64,000 bases of DNA from CAVRXZ01 sp963773035 (GTDB taxonomy: Bacteria; Acidobacteriota; Vicinamibacteria; Vicinamibacterales; CAVVIG01). Under the pieces are notes generated by a model, which saw nothing but the letters and a program-made list of their open reading frames with translations, was not told the DNA's origin and did not search any database. Below are positions 24,910 to 34,507 of the stretch, piece after piece (position 1 is the first letter of the stretch; each line of letters begins with the position of its first letter). The translations under genes and the position numbers were made by a program. The stretch is from contig CAVYZX010000026.1 of NCBI GenBank assembly GCA_963773035.1, forward strand, positions 124,001 through 188,000, in the 5' to 3' direction.

Positions 24910-25977
24910 TCACTGCCGCAGAAGCCGCAGACCGTTCTCGCGATCGATCCCACGCAGCTCATCCCCGCTGAAGCCACACTTCCGCAGCGCTTCGACGTGG
25001 TCCACGATCGTGCTGTAAGGATAGTCGGCACCGAACACGATTTGAGATGCGCCGACGAGACTCTTCAGCGCCTGCATGATCACGAGGTTCGTCGACTGGG
25101 CGGTGTCGTAATAAAAGCGCCGCAAGTTGTACAACCGGGAATTCGGCTCGGGCGGTCGTGTGACGATGTCTGCGCTTCGCGCCGCTCCGAGAAAACGGCC
25201 GGTCAAGCCAACCAGGGTGCCTCCGGCGTGGGACCAGATGAATTGCACGTTGGGATACCGCGAGACTGGACTCGGCGTGGGAGCTCCGGCCGCGCCATCG
25301 TTGATCATGCTGAAAATGGCGCGGCTCGTGTCGGTATTCCATTCAATGGTTCCGGGCGCGACATTCGGCATCACCGCGTGACAACAGGAGGCATCAGTCG
25401 GATGAGAGTAGACGACGGCACGACGGCGGTTCAGTTCGTCGAACACGGGCTCGAGCGCTTTGTCGCCGAGCCATACGTTGCCGTAGCTCGTAAGCAGGCC
25501 GACACCGTCGGCCTTCAAGGTGTCGAAGGCGTACTCGATCTCGCGCAGGCAGCCGTCGATATCGGGAAGCGGCAACACCGCAAATAGGCCGAATCGCCCC
25601 TTGTGATCGGCCGATATTCTGGCGCCGAACTCGTTCAGCTCACGCGCCAGACTCCGCGACTCGTCGCGCTCCTTGGCGAAATCATCCGAGAACGTGGTTC
25701 CCGGCGTCGTACACGAGATGAAAGCTTTCTCGACACCAGCCTTGTCCATCGCGTCGATCGATCGGGCCGGCGCGTAATCGCGCCACGGCGGGGCGCCCTG
25801 GCGGCCCGAGTCCGTGAGCTTCTTGATCCATCGGGGCGAGGCGAAGTGATGGTGGAAATCCAGCCGCCGCGGCGCGGCGGGCGATGATTGCGCCGACAAC
25901 GCGCGGTGCGTCGTGAAGGCCGTGGCGGCCGTTGTCGCCAGTCCATAGAGGAACGCGCGTCTGTTCGGTGCCGTCAT
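24910..25977 (-). CDS. Amidohydrolase-2 family protein with Tat-type signal
   Basis: 355 aa. The N-terminus carries a twin-arginine motif (NRRAFLYG) and signal sequence. The TIM-barrel metal-hydrolase ligands of the amidohydrolase-2 family (PF04909; ACMSD and related decarboxylases) are visible: DFHHHF near residue 41, VVYSHPTD mid-protein, FIWSHAGG and FGADYPY near the end. Members act on aromatic acids or lactones. Probably co-transcribed with the serine hydrolase that begins 19 bp downstream. Confidence 0.85.
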   Translation of the reverse strand: MTAPNRRAFLYGLATTAATAFTTHRALSAQSSPAAPRRLDFHHHFASPRWIKKLTDSGRQGAPPWRDYAPARSIDAMDKAGVEKAFISCTTPGTTFSDDFAKERDESRSLARELNEFGARISADHKGRFGLFAVLPLPDIDGCLREIEYAFDTLKADGVGLLTSYGNVWLGDKALEPVFDELNRRRAVVYSHPTDASCCHAVMPNVAPGTIEWNTDTSRAIFSMINDGAAGAPTPSPVSRYPNVQFIWSHAGGTLVGLTGRFLGAARSADIVTRPPEPNSRLYNLRRFYYDTAQSTNLVIMQALKSLVGASQIVFGADYPYSTIVDHVEALRKCGFSGDELRGIDRENGLRLLRQ

Positions 25978-26165
25978 GATCGCAAGTAGAGAATAGTCCC
26001 GGGCGCCCTACCAGGAAACAGGTATACTGCGCCCGAAGGTCGCTCCTTGATGCCTTCTTTATCCGCCCCCCAGTCTGGAAAGCCCCGTCCTTCTCTCGCC
26101 AGCAACGTTTGCGAACCGTCACATATCCGTCTTCCGTGGACAGTCCCCATGCGAGGAGGAACCCC

Positions 26166-29100
26166 ATGTGTGCATTCGCTCGGCGATCGGCGGCGGTTCT
26201 GTTCCTGGTCCTACTCGTCCCCGCGGCAGCTTTCGCGCAAGCCGCCATCACCGGCGTAGTCAAAGACGCGTCCGGTGCCGTGCTTCCGGGCGTGACGGTC
26301 GAGGCCGCAAGTCCGGTCCTGATTGAGAGGATTCGTTCGGTCGTGAGCGACGAAACCGGCCAGTATCGAATCGTCGATCTTCGGCCGGGCACCTATTCCG
26401 TCACATTCTCGCTGACCGGCTTCAGCACGGTGAAGCGCGAAGGCATCGAGCTGACCGGCACGTTTGTCGCGACGGTCAACGCCGACCTCAGAGTCGGCGT
26501 CCTCAACGAAACGGTCACGGTTACCGGGGAGACGCCGATCGTCGACGTCCAGAGCGCAAGGATGCAGACCACGATGAGCCGGGATGTCATCGCGTCCATC
26601 CCGACCTCGAGAAACGCGACCGGCATCATGGGAATCATTCCGGGGATGGCCACGACCGGAGATTCCGGCGGCATTACCGGTGGAACCGGTGGGGGCGCCT
26701 CGAGCATGCACGGCGGCCGTCCGTCCGACTCGCGGACTCTTGTCTGACGGCCTCAACATGGGTTGGGCCGGCGCGAACTCGAACGCGGCCGTCGTGAACG
26801 TCGCCGGTTCGCAGGAAATCGTGACGAGCACATCGGGCGGTCTGGGCGAGGCGGAAACCGCCGGCGTCGTCCTCAACGTCGTCCCGCGCGACGGCGGCAA
26901 TACGTTCAGCGGCACCTTCGAGTTTTCGGGCGCCAACAGTGGCATGCAGGGCAGCAACTATACCCAGGCATTGAAAGACGCCGGCCTCAGGTCGCCGTCG
27001 GAACTGATCAAGGTCTGGGAGGTCAACCCCATGGGCGGCGGCCGAATTGTCCGCGACAAGCTGTGGTTCTACCTGACCTACCGCGAGTCCTATGCCGAGA
27101 ACACGACCCCGGGCATGTTCTTCAACAAGAACGGCGGCGATCCGACGAAGTGGCTCGTCGATCTCGACACCGCCCGGCCGGCGTTCAACGACACACGCGT
27201 GCGGAACTTCATCGGGCGCATCACGTGGCAGGCGTCGCCGCGGAACAAGTTCAACTTTACGAATTCAGAGCAGTACAGCTCCAGCAATAGGACAGGTGGC
27301 GGATCCGCGACGCGGACGCCGGAAGCGCAGGGGCTGAACCTCTACACGCCCGGGCACACCCGAACATTCACCTGGACGTCGCCGTTGACGAGCAGGATGC
27401 TGCTGGAGGCCGGCTGGGGCAGTTACATGGCGAACTACGCCAACGACGCGCCCCGCATCGACGGCCAGCACAATCCGGAGTTGATTTCGGTCCTCGAACA
27501 GACCGGAATCGCGTCCGCCGCCATCCCGGGTTCCGTGTACAACGGCGGCATTCCAAACCTGACCTACCGGTTCGACAATCCGCTCGGCGGCGGGTTCCAG
27601 CATCATCAGATCGGCACGCTGGCCAACCTCAAGGCGTCGATCACGTACGTCACCGGCGCTCACAACATGAGATTCGGCTATCAGGGTGGCTTCAGCAACC
27701 CGAGCCAGTCGTACTACAACTTCACGCCGTTCATTCAATACCGGTTCAACGGCGGCGTTCCCAATCAGTTGAATCAGACGGCTGTGTTCGGCCCAACCAG
27801 TGAACCGGCCGTCGAATTCGTCCGCAACCTTGTGCCGACGTCTCTTTATGCTCAGGACCAGTGGACCACCGGCCGTCTGACGCTCCAGGGCGGCGTGCGC
27901 TACGACTACATTCTGAGCAGCTATCCGGACGCGGGAGTCGGCGGCCCCGAGTACCCGCTCATGCCGACGCGAATCTTCTATCCTGCGCGCTCGACTGAAG
28001 GCGTCCACTGGCACGATGTATCGCCGCGCATCGGCGCCTCCTACGACGTGTTCGGCAACGGCAGGACGGCGGTGAAGATGAATCTCGGGAAATACATGCA
28101 GGCGCTCACGGCCTCGAACAGCGATATGGATCTGAATCCGCTGATTCGCGTGAACCTCTCCACCACGCGGACGTGGAGCGATCGAAGCGGCTTGGGCATC
28201 AATGGCGACTACGTGCCGCAGTGCAATCTGCTGAACCCGGCCGCAAACGGGGAGTGCGGCCCGATGGACAACCAGAACTTCGGGAAGGAATTCTTTACGC
28301 GTACGTTCGATTCGAACTTCATAAATGGTTTCGGAAAGCGCCCGTATAACTGGGAACTCGGCGTATCTCTGCAACAGGAGGTCGCGCCGCGCGTCGGGGT
28401 CACGGTCGGCTACTACCGCCGCTCGTTTGGCAACTTCTACACCCTGGACAACACCTTGACCACATCGTCCGACTACACGCAGTTCAGCGTACCGATTCCC
28501 CTCGATCCCCGGCTGCCGGGTGGCGGCGGCGGCGTGGTACCTGGTGTCTACAACCTCAATCGCAACAAGGTTGGGCAGGTCCAGGACCTTGCCCTGTTGA
28601 CCAGCGACGTCGGCGCCGATCCGATCGAAATCTGGCAGGGCGTGGATGTCGCGATCAACGCTCGACTGCGGAACGGCCTCACAGTACAAGGAGGTACGAG
28701 CACGGGGCGCACGCTTCAGGACAATTGCGCCCTTCGGTCGATATTGCCGGAGACCTATGCATGGTCGAGCCCGATCGTTGGCACCGCGACCATCGGAACA
28801 CTGCAATCTGGGCGAGGCAACTCGACAACGGGATTGACGAGCCCCTATTGCCGGATCGTCGAGCCGCTCCAGACCTCATTCCGAGGCTTGGCGTCGTATG
28901 TCGTTCCCAAACTGGATATTCAGGTCAGCGGAACCTGGCGGAGCGACGTGGGCCCTGAACTGCAGGCGAACTACGTGGTGACCAATGCCATCGCGAATTC
29001 AGGACCGCAGCCGCTCGGCCGAGACCTCTCGTCGGGAAACGTCACCGTCAATCTGATTCCGAACGGCACGTTGTACGGCGATCGCCGCAACAACATCGAT

Positions 29101-29289
29101 CTCCGTGTCTCCAAGCTCCTCCGCTTTGGTAGGACGCGCACACAGGTGGGTGTGGATGTTTACAACGTCACAAACAGTGACTATGTGAACACCTACAACA
29201 ACTCGTACGTGCCGAATGGGTCGTGGCTGGTACCGTCGACGATTGCCACAGCGCGATTCGCCAAGATCACTGCGCAGGTGGATTTCTAG
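26166..29289 (+). CDS. TonB-dependent receptor with carboxypeptidase-regulatory N-domain (one frameshift)
   Basis: The ATG at 26166 follows GAGGAGG. A signal peptide (FLVLLVPAAAFAQ) leads into a carboxypeptidase-regulatory-like domain (ITGVVKDASGAVLPGVTVEA; DLRPGTYSVTFSLTGFSTVK), then a plug (NETVTVTGETPIVDVQSARM) and a long 22-strand-type barrel ending FAKITAQVDF, with terminal Phe. The frame breaks near 26744 inside HGGRPSDSRTLV / DGLNMGW; deleting one base restores continuity. About 1,040 aa in total. Oar-like receptors of this kind import large ligands across the outer membrane; the ligand is unknown. Confidence 0.85.
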
Positions 29290-29297
29290 TTCCGCCC

Positions 29298-29323
29298 CCG
29301 GGGTTCTTTCAGGAGAACCCCGG
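29298..29323 (+). terminator. Hairpin after the TonB receptor gene
   Basis: Perfect 10-bp inverted repeat CCGGGGTTCT / AGAACCCCGG with a 6-nt loop, beginning 9 bp after the receptor stop codon. A clean U-tract is absent, but the following sequence is T-rich (CCTTTGTGTTCTTTGTGG). That T-rich part also resembles the CCACAAAG/CCACGGAG repeat words elsewhere. Confidence 0.6.
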
Positions 29324-29380
29324 ATTCCTCTGCCCTTTGTGTTCTTTGTGGCCTTTGTGGTTCCAGGTTTGCGCGGCGCC

Positions 29381-30424
29381 CTAAGGGTTTCTCGGCGGAG
29401 CTGCTTGTAGCAGCACGAGAAACAGGTTGTTCGGATCGCGGACGATTGCGACCTTCGTTGTCGCTCCCCCGCGGCCCGGCAAGCCCACTGAGCTCCCACC
29501 GCTCGACACGACGACTCCCCCAGCTCGCGTGAGCGCTGCGATTGTCGCATCCACATCTCGAACCTGCAGCTGAATGCGAGTCGAACCCGGATCTTGAATA
29601 CTGCCACGAACAGTTCGCCGATCGACGCCCTTGAAATCGACGAGCTCGAAGGTGAGACCGGATGTCGGGACCTCGAAGGTACTGACGCGATACTGCCCGC
29701 CTTTCATCCCTAACATGTCCATCACCGCTGGGTCGCTCCGAAACTCCCCTGACGTACGCGGCTGCAGCGCCAGGACGTCTCGATAAAGACGCCCGGCTTG
29801 CTCCACGTCGTCCACCGTCAGTCGAACACGAACGGCGATGACATTCGACGTGCCGGATGCTGTTTCGGGAAGCGGATCGGGTTGAACGATCTCGACGAAG
29901 TGTCCGTCCGGATCCTTGACGACCACGACGCGAGCTTTACCGGCGCCGAGCGACACCGTGACCGGTGCACCGCCGGTCGTGACAACGGGAGCGCCAGCCT
30001 GCTTGATCCTCGCGAACACTTCATCCAGATTTCGGACGAGGACCAGCAGAGTAAACGCACCCGAATCCTGAATTCGCCGCTCGATCGGCTTGCTCTCCGC
30101 CTTCTTGATCTCGACGATCTCGACGCCACCGCGGATTCCTGGCGCCCGGCCGATTGACCATCGAAGCTGCGCATCCGGAAGACCAAACATGTTGCGCAGC
30201 GCCGGGTTGGCGTCGGCGTTTGAAGGTGGGCCTTGCACGTCGAGGCCGAGCCCGTCTCGATAGAACGCGATGGCTTTGTCGAGGTCGCTCACGATCGGGC
30301 TGAAGAAGTTGCCAGACCCGACTACGAGGCCGGTCGGAGCGGGTCCGTCTGCAGGAGCGGGTGCCTGCGCGCGCGAGACGACCGCGGCCAGTGCAAATGC
30401 AAGAGCAATCGTCAGCTGCTTCAT
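29381..30424 (-). CDS. Secreted protein with two VOC (glyoxalase-like) domains
   Basis: 347 aa with a signal peptide (TIALAFALAAVVSRAQA). Two vicinal-oxygen-chelate modules follow: module 1 about 35-190 (FFSPIVSDLDKAIAFYRDGL ... VVKDPDGHFVEIVQP), module 2 about 200-340 (VRLTVDDVEQAGRLYRDVLA ... AIVRDPNNLFLVLLQ). The terminal D-P-(D/N)-x-x-x-(V/L)-E-(I/L)-like strands are the usual metal-ligand region; in module 2 the Glu is replaced by Leu/Val, so that half may not bind metal. Exported VOC proteins are uncommon and their function is unknown. Confidence 0.8.
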   Translation of the reverse strand: MKQLTIALAFALAAVVSRAQAPAPADGPAPTGLVVGSGNFFSPIVSDLDKAIAFYRDGLGLDVQGPPSNADANPALRNMFGLPDAQLRWSIGRAPGIRGGVEIVEIKKAESKPIERRIQDSGAFTLLVLVRNLDEVFARIKQAGAPVVTTGGAPVTVSLGAGKARVVVVKDPDGHFVEIVQPDPLPETASGTSNVIAVRVRLTVDDVEQAGRLYRDVLALQPRTSGEFRSDPAVMDMLGMKGGQYRVSTFEVPTSGLTFELVDFKGVDRRTVRGSIQDPGSTRIQLQVRDVDATIAALTRAGGVVVSSGGSSVGLPGRGGATTKVAIVRDPNNLFLVLLQAAPPRNP

Positions 30425-30534
30425 AGCGACTCTCCTATTCCGTCAGTAGGATCTTCAGCCGGCCCGGCCCTTGGTATCCCCACCGCCGGGATGCACGCCA
30501 GGCCAGCCGAAGGTAATCACGCGCGAACGTCGTG

Positions 30535-31443
30535 TCAAGACCGAGCCACCAATGGAATCGAGATGTGCGTCATCAGATCCCCGGGCGGCGTCGTCCTCGC
30601 ATCGTTCAAATACGTTTCGTAGCACGGCCGGTCCGCGGCTTCGCGCCCACTCGAGGGCAACCACTGACTGAAAAGCCACCGGTAGCTGTGGACCAGCTGA
30701 TCGTACGGTCCCTTATGAAGGCCGAATGCGATCTCGCCCCCCGGAAGATCGAGCCACTCGAACCCCGGAGGCGGTTCGTTCTCCGAAGCCGGAACCGTCA
30801 CGCACGCGTGACTTCGCAGCTCGGCGGTCGGCTTCGTCTCCGGATCGTCGTAGTAGATGCCGATGGCCTTCGAATCGGGGCCGAGCAAGCCGCGCGAGCC
30901 GGCGGCGGTCATCAACCGCTCGAACGTTTTCCCGACGTCCAGGTAGCTCCCGGTATGAGACAGGGCGAGCAGCCGGCGAGCCGGAACAGTTTCGATGTGA
31001 ACCTCGATCATTTTCGTGTCCTCCTCGAGAGCGACGAAGTGGGAGACCGCTTCGTCAGGGCCATAGTGGACGCCGCACAACACGGGCGGAAAGACGAGAG
31101 GCTCCCCGGCTTCGCGCCACGCTGAGGGTGGCATGCCAAAGTGCGCACGAAACGCCCGCGTGAACGGTTCGTGCGCACCGTAGCCGGCGGCAAGCGCGAC
31201 GTCGATCACCCGCCTGTTCGTTCGGCACAGTTCACCGGCAGCTCGCTCGAGCCGCAGGCGCCGAACGTGCTCGGCCAGCGACTCGCCGACAAGACCGCTG
31301 AAAACGCGATGAAAGTGAAAGACCGACAGATTGGCGATGTCGGAGAGGATCGCGGGCGACAAATCCTCGTCCAGATTTTCCTGAACGAAACGAAGGACTC
31401 GACAAATCCGGTCGAGATAATCCTGTCGCGTATTGGATTTCAT
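30535..31443 (-). CDS. AraC-family regulator with GyrI-like effector domain
   Basis: 302 aa. Two helix-turn-helix motifs at the N-terminus (LSPAILSDIANLSVFHFHRV; RVIDVALAAGYGAHEPFTRA followed by FRAHFGMPPSAWR) define an AraC DNA-binding domain. Residues about 145-300 are a GyrI/Rob-like ligand-binding domain (IETVPARRLLALSHTGSY; LPGGEIAFGLHKGPYDQL; MTHISIPLV). This MarA/Rob-like layout usually senses small hydrophobic compounds and activates efflux or stress genes. Targets are not evident nearby. Confidence 0.88.
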   Translation of the reverse strand: MKSNTRQDYLDRICRVLRFVQENLDEDLSPAILSDIANLSVFHFHRVFSGLVGESLAEHVRRLRLERAAGELCRTNRRVIDVALAAGYGAHEPFTRAFRAHFGMPPSAWREAGEPLVFPPVLCGVHYGPDEAVSHFVALEEDTKMIEVHIETVPARRLLALSHTGSYLDVGKTFERLMTAAGSRGLLGPDSKAIGIYYDDPETKPTAELRSHACVTVPASENEPPPGFEWLDLPGGEIAFGLHKGPYDQLVHSYRWLFSQWLPSSGREAADRPCYETYLNDARTTPPGDLMTHISIPLVARS

Positions 31444-31625
31444 CGTGGCCGCTCCACGACGGCTGTCGTCCGCATCAGCGACAGTATGAGGAACGCGAGC
31501 GGCTGGTTCTTGACCGGCTGTGCGCTTTTACTGCGTCCGAAGACGATGGGAAGGACGGAGCCGGAACGGGTAACGGTCAGCGTCCTCGGACGCCTCCGGC
31601 AACGAGGAACGCCAGAAGGCCGTGT

Positions 31626-31988
31626 CTAGCGACGACGGCCTTTCTTGGCGCGGCGCGAGCTCTTGGCCGCCATCCGGCGTTTCGGCTTTGCGCTCTTCTT
31701 GCTGCTCTTTTTCGCGCGGGCCGGCTTCGCCTTCTTCTTGGCCGTCTTTTTCGATGCTTTCGGCTTCGCGGCGCGCTTCGCAGCCGGTGTGGCCGGGCGT
31801 GCGCTCGCCTTGGGCGACGCCGCAGCCGGGCGCGCCTTGCCCGCGCTCCGTGCTGGCGGAGGAATGAGTACTTCGTCGTCTTCCTCGATTTCCACTTCAG
31901 CGTCCAGAACCGCAATCTCAGACGGGGCCGTCTCCCCCATCAGCTCGTCGTCGGGAAGCTCCATCCCGTCATCAAAGTCGTCCTGCAT
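31626..31988 (-). CDS. Small histone H1-like protein with acidic head and Lys/Ala-rich tail
   Basis: 120 aa. The first 45 residues are strongly acidic (DDFDDGMELPDDELMGE; EVEIEEDDEV). The rest is Lys/Ala/Pro-rich with KK, AKKK and SKK units, ending RRAKKGRRR, like bacterial H1-type tails (Hc1, AlgP). It probably binds nucleic acid through the tail; the acidic head may self-shield it. A low-complexity protein, but the start codon has an AGGCGG upstream and codon use is normal. Confidence 0.65.
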   Translation of the reverse strand: MQDDFDDGMELPDDELMGETAPSEIAVLDAEVEIEEDDEVLIPPPARSAGKARPAAASPKASARPATPAAKRAAKPKASKKTAKKKAKPARAKKSSKKSAKPKRRMAAKSSRRAKKGRRR

Positions 31989-32077
31989 ATCCGCCTTCCT
32001 GTCTGGAGAAAATTGATCAGGGCGCTAGTCTGACGAGCAAACCGCCCGGCGTCAAGCAATCCAACTGGGCGAGAACG

Positions 32078-32148
32078 GTGGAATGGGCAGGAAAGGCTGG
32101 AATGGCGGGATGGGCTGGAATGGCGGGATGGGCAGGACGGGCGGGAAG
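32078..32148. repeat. G-rich direct repeat (GGCTGGAATGGCGGGATG, 18-bp period)
   Basis: Two consecutive 18-bp units start at 32095 and 32113, flanked by GGAATGGGCAGGAAA and GGCAGGACGGGCGGGAAG. It ends a few bases before the stop of the M64 peptidase gene. The flanking words recur in the palindromic tract at 36059-36216, suggesting one repeat family. Confidence 0.6.
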
Positions 32149-32150
32149 AT

Positions 32151-33572
32151 TCAAGGCTTCGTATAGAGATCGAGCGTCTGGCCGATGGCGCGCCGGCAGA
32201 CTCCACAGAAGCCAACTTCATCCCGCGTGAACATGATGCAGTCGGCTTGCGGCCGGAAAAACCCTCGCGCTTCGTAGTTTGCTCCCTCGAATGCGCCCAC
32301 CTCGTGACCGTACGGGCCACCCGCGAGAAGTTCCGTGTCCCGAGTGAGCTCCTCACGAAAGAGCGCGTCCATCTCCGCCTCCGGCCGGTTCCCCGCGCGG
32401 ATTTCGCGCCGCCGCTGCTGACCCCGCTTCGCATACTCTTCGAACTCGTCCTTCCGCCAGGGCGTCGGGAGCGGCGTGTCAAAAGCCACGAGGTCCTTCC
32501 ACTTCAAACGCGCCGGATCGAGGAGCGCCGTCACGTTGGGCTCCCACGGCTCCACGCGGTCCGCAGCGGGAAGATATGCCACATCCGACGTGTAGTACTC
32601 GTCGGCCAACGCGGCGAGATGATGTCCAAACTCGTGTACGAAGATATACGCCGCCCAGGCGCTGTCGGCGGCAACCGTTCCGTACAGCCCGTAGATTCCG
32701 CCGCCGCCGTACGTCGAGTTGTTTACGAGGATCTCCACGACATCGTAGGGGGCATTGGCAGCGATGTCGCGGAACGCCCGGTTTTCGAACGTGAGGACGT
32801 AACGTTCCGAGTCGAACGCATCGTAGGTCGTGCCCAGAGGCGTCCTTCGAAAGATGTGCTGTGACGGACGGCTTATCCCGGACTGCTGTGATGCCGGACA
32901 AAGTCCCCAGACGTTGATGTCTCTCTGACGCTCCTTGAACGGCGACGTCTCGAGCAGCGTCGCAATGAGCCGCCGGGCATCGCGCTCGAACTTCCCTCGC
33001 TGGCTCGAGGTGTAGCCGTCGCACAGCACCAACAGGTCGAGTTTGGTCGCGGGATCGCCACTCTGGTGAAACTTGAGCAGCGGCCCGGCCGCAACGGCCG
33101 CGGCGCCGCGTTCGATGAACTTGTCGTTCGGATCGACCGAGAAACTCCAAGCCTCAATGAACGCGTTCCGCGCATCCCGTTTCTTCACGACGATGCGAAC
33201 CGGCTTGTCGACGAGAGGAAACCGGAGCGACTCGGAAAACGTCCGATTCATCTTCTTCGCTTCGGCCGTCGTCTCCCACTCGCCGTAGATCGAGGCGAAG
33301 CCTCGCGAGAAGATCGTCTGCCCGGTGGCGGCGTCGGTCACTTCGAAGAGGTACTTGCCGCGATTCGTGTCGTCGAGCAGCTTTGCAGGATTACCGGGCC
33401 AGGGCAATGGCTCGACGACGATGCGATCCAGGCTGAATTGTTCCTCGGTCGCGTTTCCGGTGTGATAGTAGTCGACTCGCATCGTCGGAGGCTCGATTGC
33501 CACGCCGTGTCGTGTGAATAGCCAGACGAGCGAAACGGTGATGAGCGCCAATCGGCGCACGTCATTCCTCAC
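32151..33572 (-). CDS. Secreted M64-family metallopeptidase
   Basis: 473 aa with a signal peptide (LALITVSLVWLFTRHGVA). An N-terminal beta domain of about 150 residues (M64_N-like) is followed by the catalytic domain: LDLLVLCDGYTSSQRGKFE opens it, the zinc motif is HEFGHHLAALADEYY (His313, Glu314, His317), and a cysteine pair near the C-terminus (FCGVCRR) ends it. M64 peptidases include the Clostridium ramosum IgA protease; environmental members have unknown substrates. All expected catalytic residues are present. Confidence 0.88.
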   Translation of the reverse strand: MRNDVRRLALITVSLVWLFTRHGVAIEPPTMRVDYYHTGNATEEQFSLDRIVVEPLPWPGNPAKLLDDTNRGKYLFEVTDAATGQTIFSRGFASIYGEWETTAEAKKMNRTFSESLRFPLVDKPVRIVVKKRDARNAFIEAWSFSVDPNDKFIERGAAAVAAGPLLKFHQSGDPATKLDLLVLCDGYTSSQRGKFERDARRLIATLLETSPFKERQRDINVWGLCPASQQSGISRPSQHIFRRTPLGTTYDAFDSERYVLTFENRAFRDIAANAPYDVVEILVNNSTYGGGGIYGLYGTVAADSAWAAYIFVHEFGHHLAALADEYYTSDVAYLPAADRVEPWEPNVTALLDPARLKWKDLVAFDTPLPTPWRKDEFEEYAKRGQQRRREIRAGNRPEAEMDALFREELTRDTELLAGGPYGHEVGAFEGANYEARGFFRPQADCIMFTRDEVGFCGVCRRAIGQTLDLYTKP

Positions 33573-33595
33573 TGGACCTCAGGCTTCAGGCCCTA

Positions 33596-34381
33596 CTATA
33601 ACCACAGAGAGCGGGCCGTCAGCACTCGATGATCGAGACCGGCGGCCCGATCGAGCTTCGCGACCAGAGGTGGGAGGTCGGCGCGGAAACGCCACTCGTC
33701 CGATCGCCCTCCTGCTGACACGATCGCCTTCTTCCACCGGTCCCACCAGGGCGCGACGAACCCCGCGACCGGCTCGACGACGAGGAGCTGATTCGGTTCG
33801 CGCGGCCGATTACCGCGATCACGATAACCACGACCACGATTGAGGGCCTGGGTGAGCAGCGCATCGCGCGCCGAATCCGTCAGCTCGTTCAACGTGAACG
33901 CAGCCACCAGGGACAGCGATTGCGGCGGAAGCGCAAATTCACCCAGATCGACGCGACGAACTCGCGCGGCCAATCCGAACACGTCGTACGTACGACGTGC
34001 CTCGGAAAGCGCCCAGGGGTGTCTGTCGACGCCGAGGACTGCTGGCGATCTGGCGCACGCGCCGGCCCAGGCCGCACCAGCCGCTCCCGTGCCACAGCCC
34101 AAATCCAGGATTGTCGCTCTCGGCTCGGCCGCCATCGGGAGTCCTTCTACGACGCCACGCACGATCAAATGATGAATCGGGCCGTAGAACAAGGCGAACG
34201 CCGCGCGCTTGCCGCGACCGGTCAGCGCGCCGCCGCAGGCGAGTTGGCGCCGGCGCTCCACGTAGATCGAGGACAAGGCGCGCAGCGCGCGAGCGACCTC
34301 CGAGAACGTGAGGTCGCAGAGGTGGCGCGCTTCAAGCGCCGCCAGCCATTGATTGAAACGCAGGTTCTCGCCAGTCAGCAT
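33596..34381 (-). CDS. SAM-dependent methyltransferase with a low-complexity insert
   Basis: 261 aa. Rossmann methyltransferase motifs are clear: TILDLGCGTGAAGAAW (motif I) near residue 92, VLGVDRHPWAL (post I), AAFTLNELTD and QLLVVEPVA. A helical N-terminal region (ALFYGPIHHLIVRGV) precedes it, somewhat like Rsm22-type rRNA methyltransferases, but this is not certain. Between NELTDSARDALLTQAL and NQLLVVEP lies NRGRGYRDRGNRPREP, encoded by a repetitive CGATCACGATAACCACGACC tract; it looks like a microsatellite insertion. Confidence 0.8.
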   Translation of the reverse strand: MLTGENLRFNQWLAALEARHLCDLTFSEVARALRALSSIYVERRRQLACGGALTGRGKRAAFALFYGPIHHLIVRGVVEGLPMAAEPRATILDLGCGTGAAGAAWAGACARSPAVLGVDRHPWALSEARRTYDVFGLAARVRRVDLGEFALPPQSLSLVAAFTLNELTDSARDALLTQALNRGRGYRDRGNRPREPNQLLVVEPVAGFVAPWWDRWKKAIVSAGGRSDEWRFRADLPPLVAKLDRAAGLDHRVLTARSLWL

Positions 34382-34507
34382 TGCTCACGTATCAGCTGGC
34401 AGCAGGGCCGCACAATGTTGTAGGATGTGTCTTTCTGTCCTACCATCCTGTAGGGCTTTCACTTTCACCTGTTGTCGGCGGCCGAACCTGCCGGCATTTC
34501 AACATAT

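Noticed and set aside
27265..28806. 513-codon minus-strand open frame opposite the TonB receptor
   Set aside because: Shadow of the receptor reading frame; no recognisable motif.
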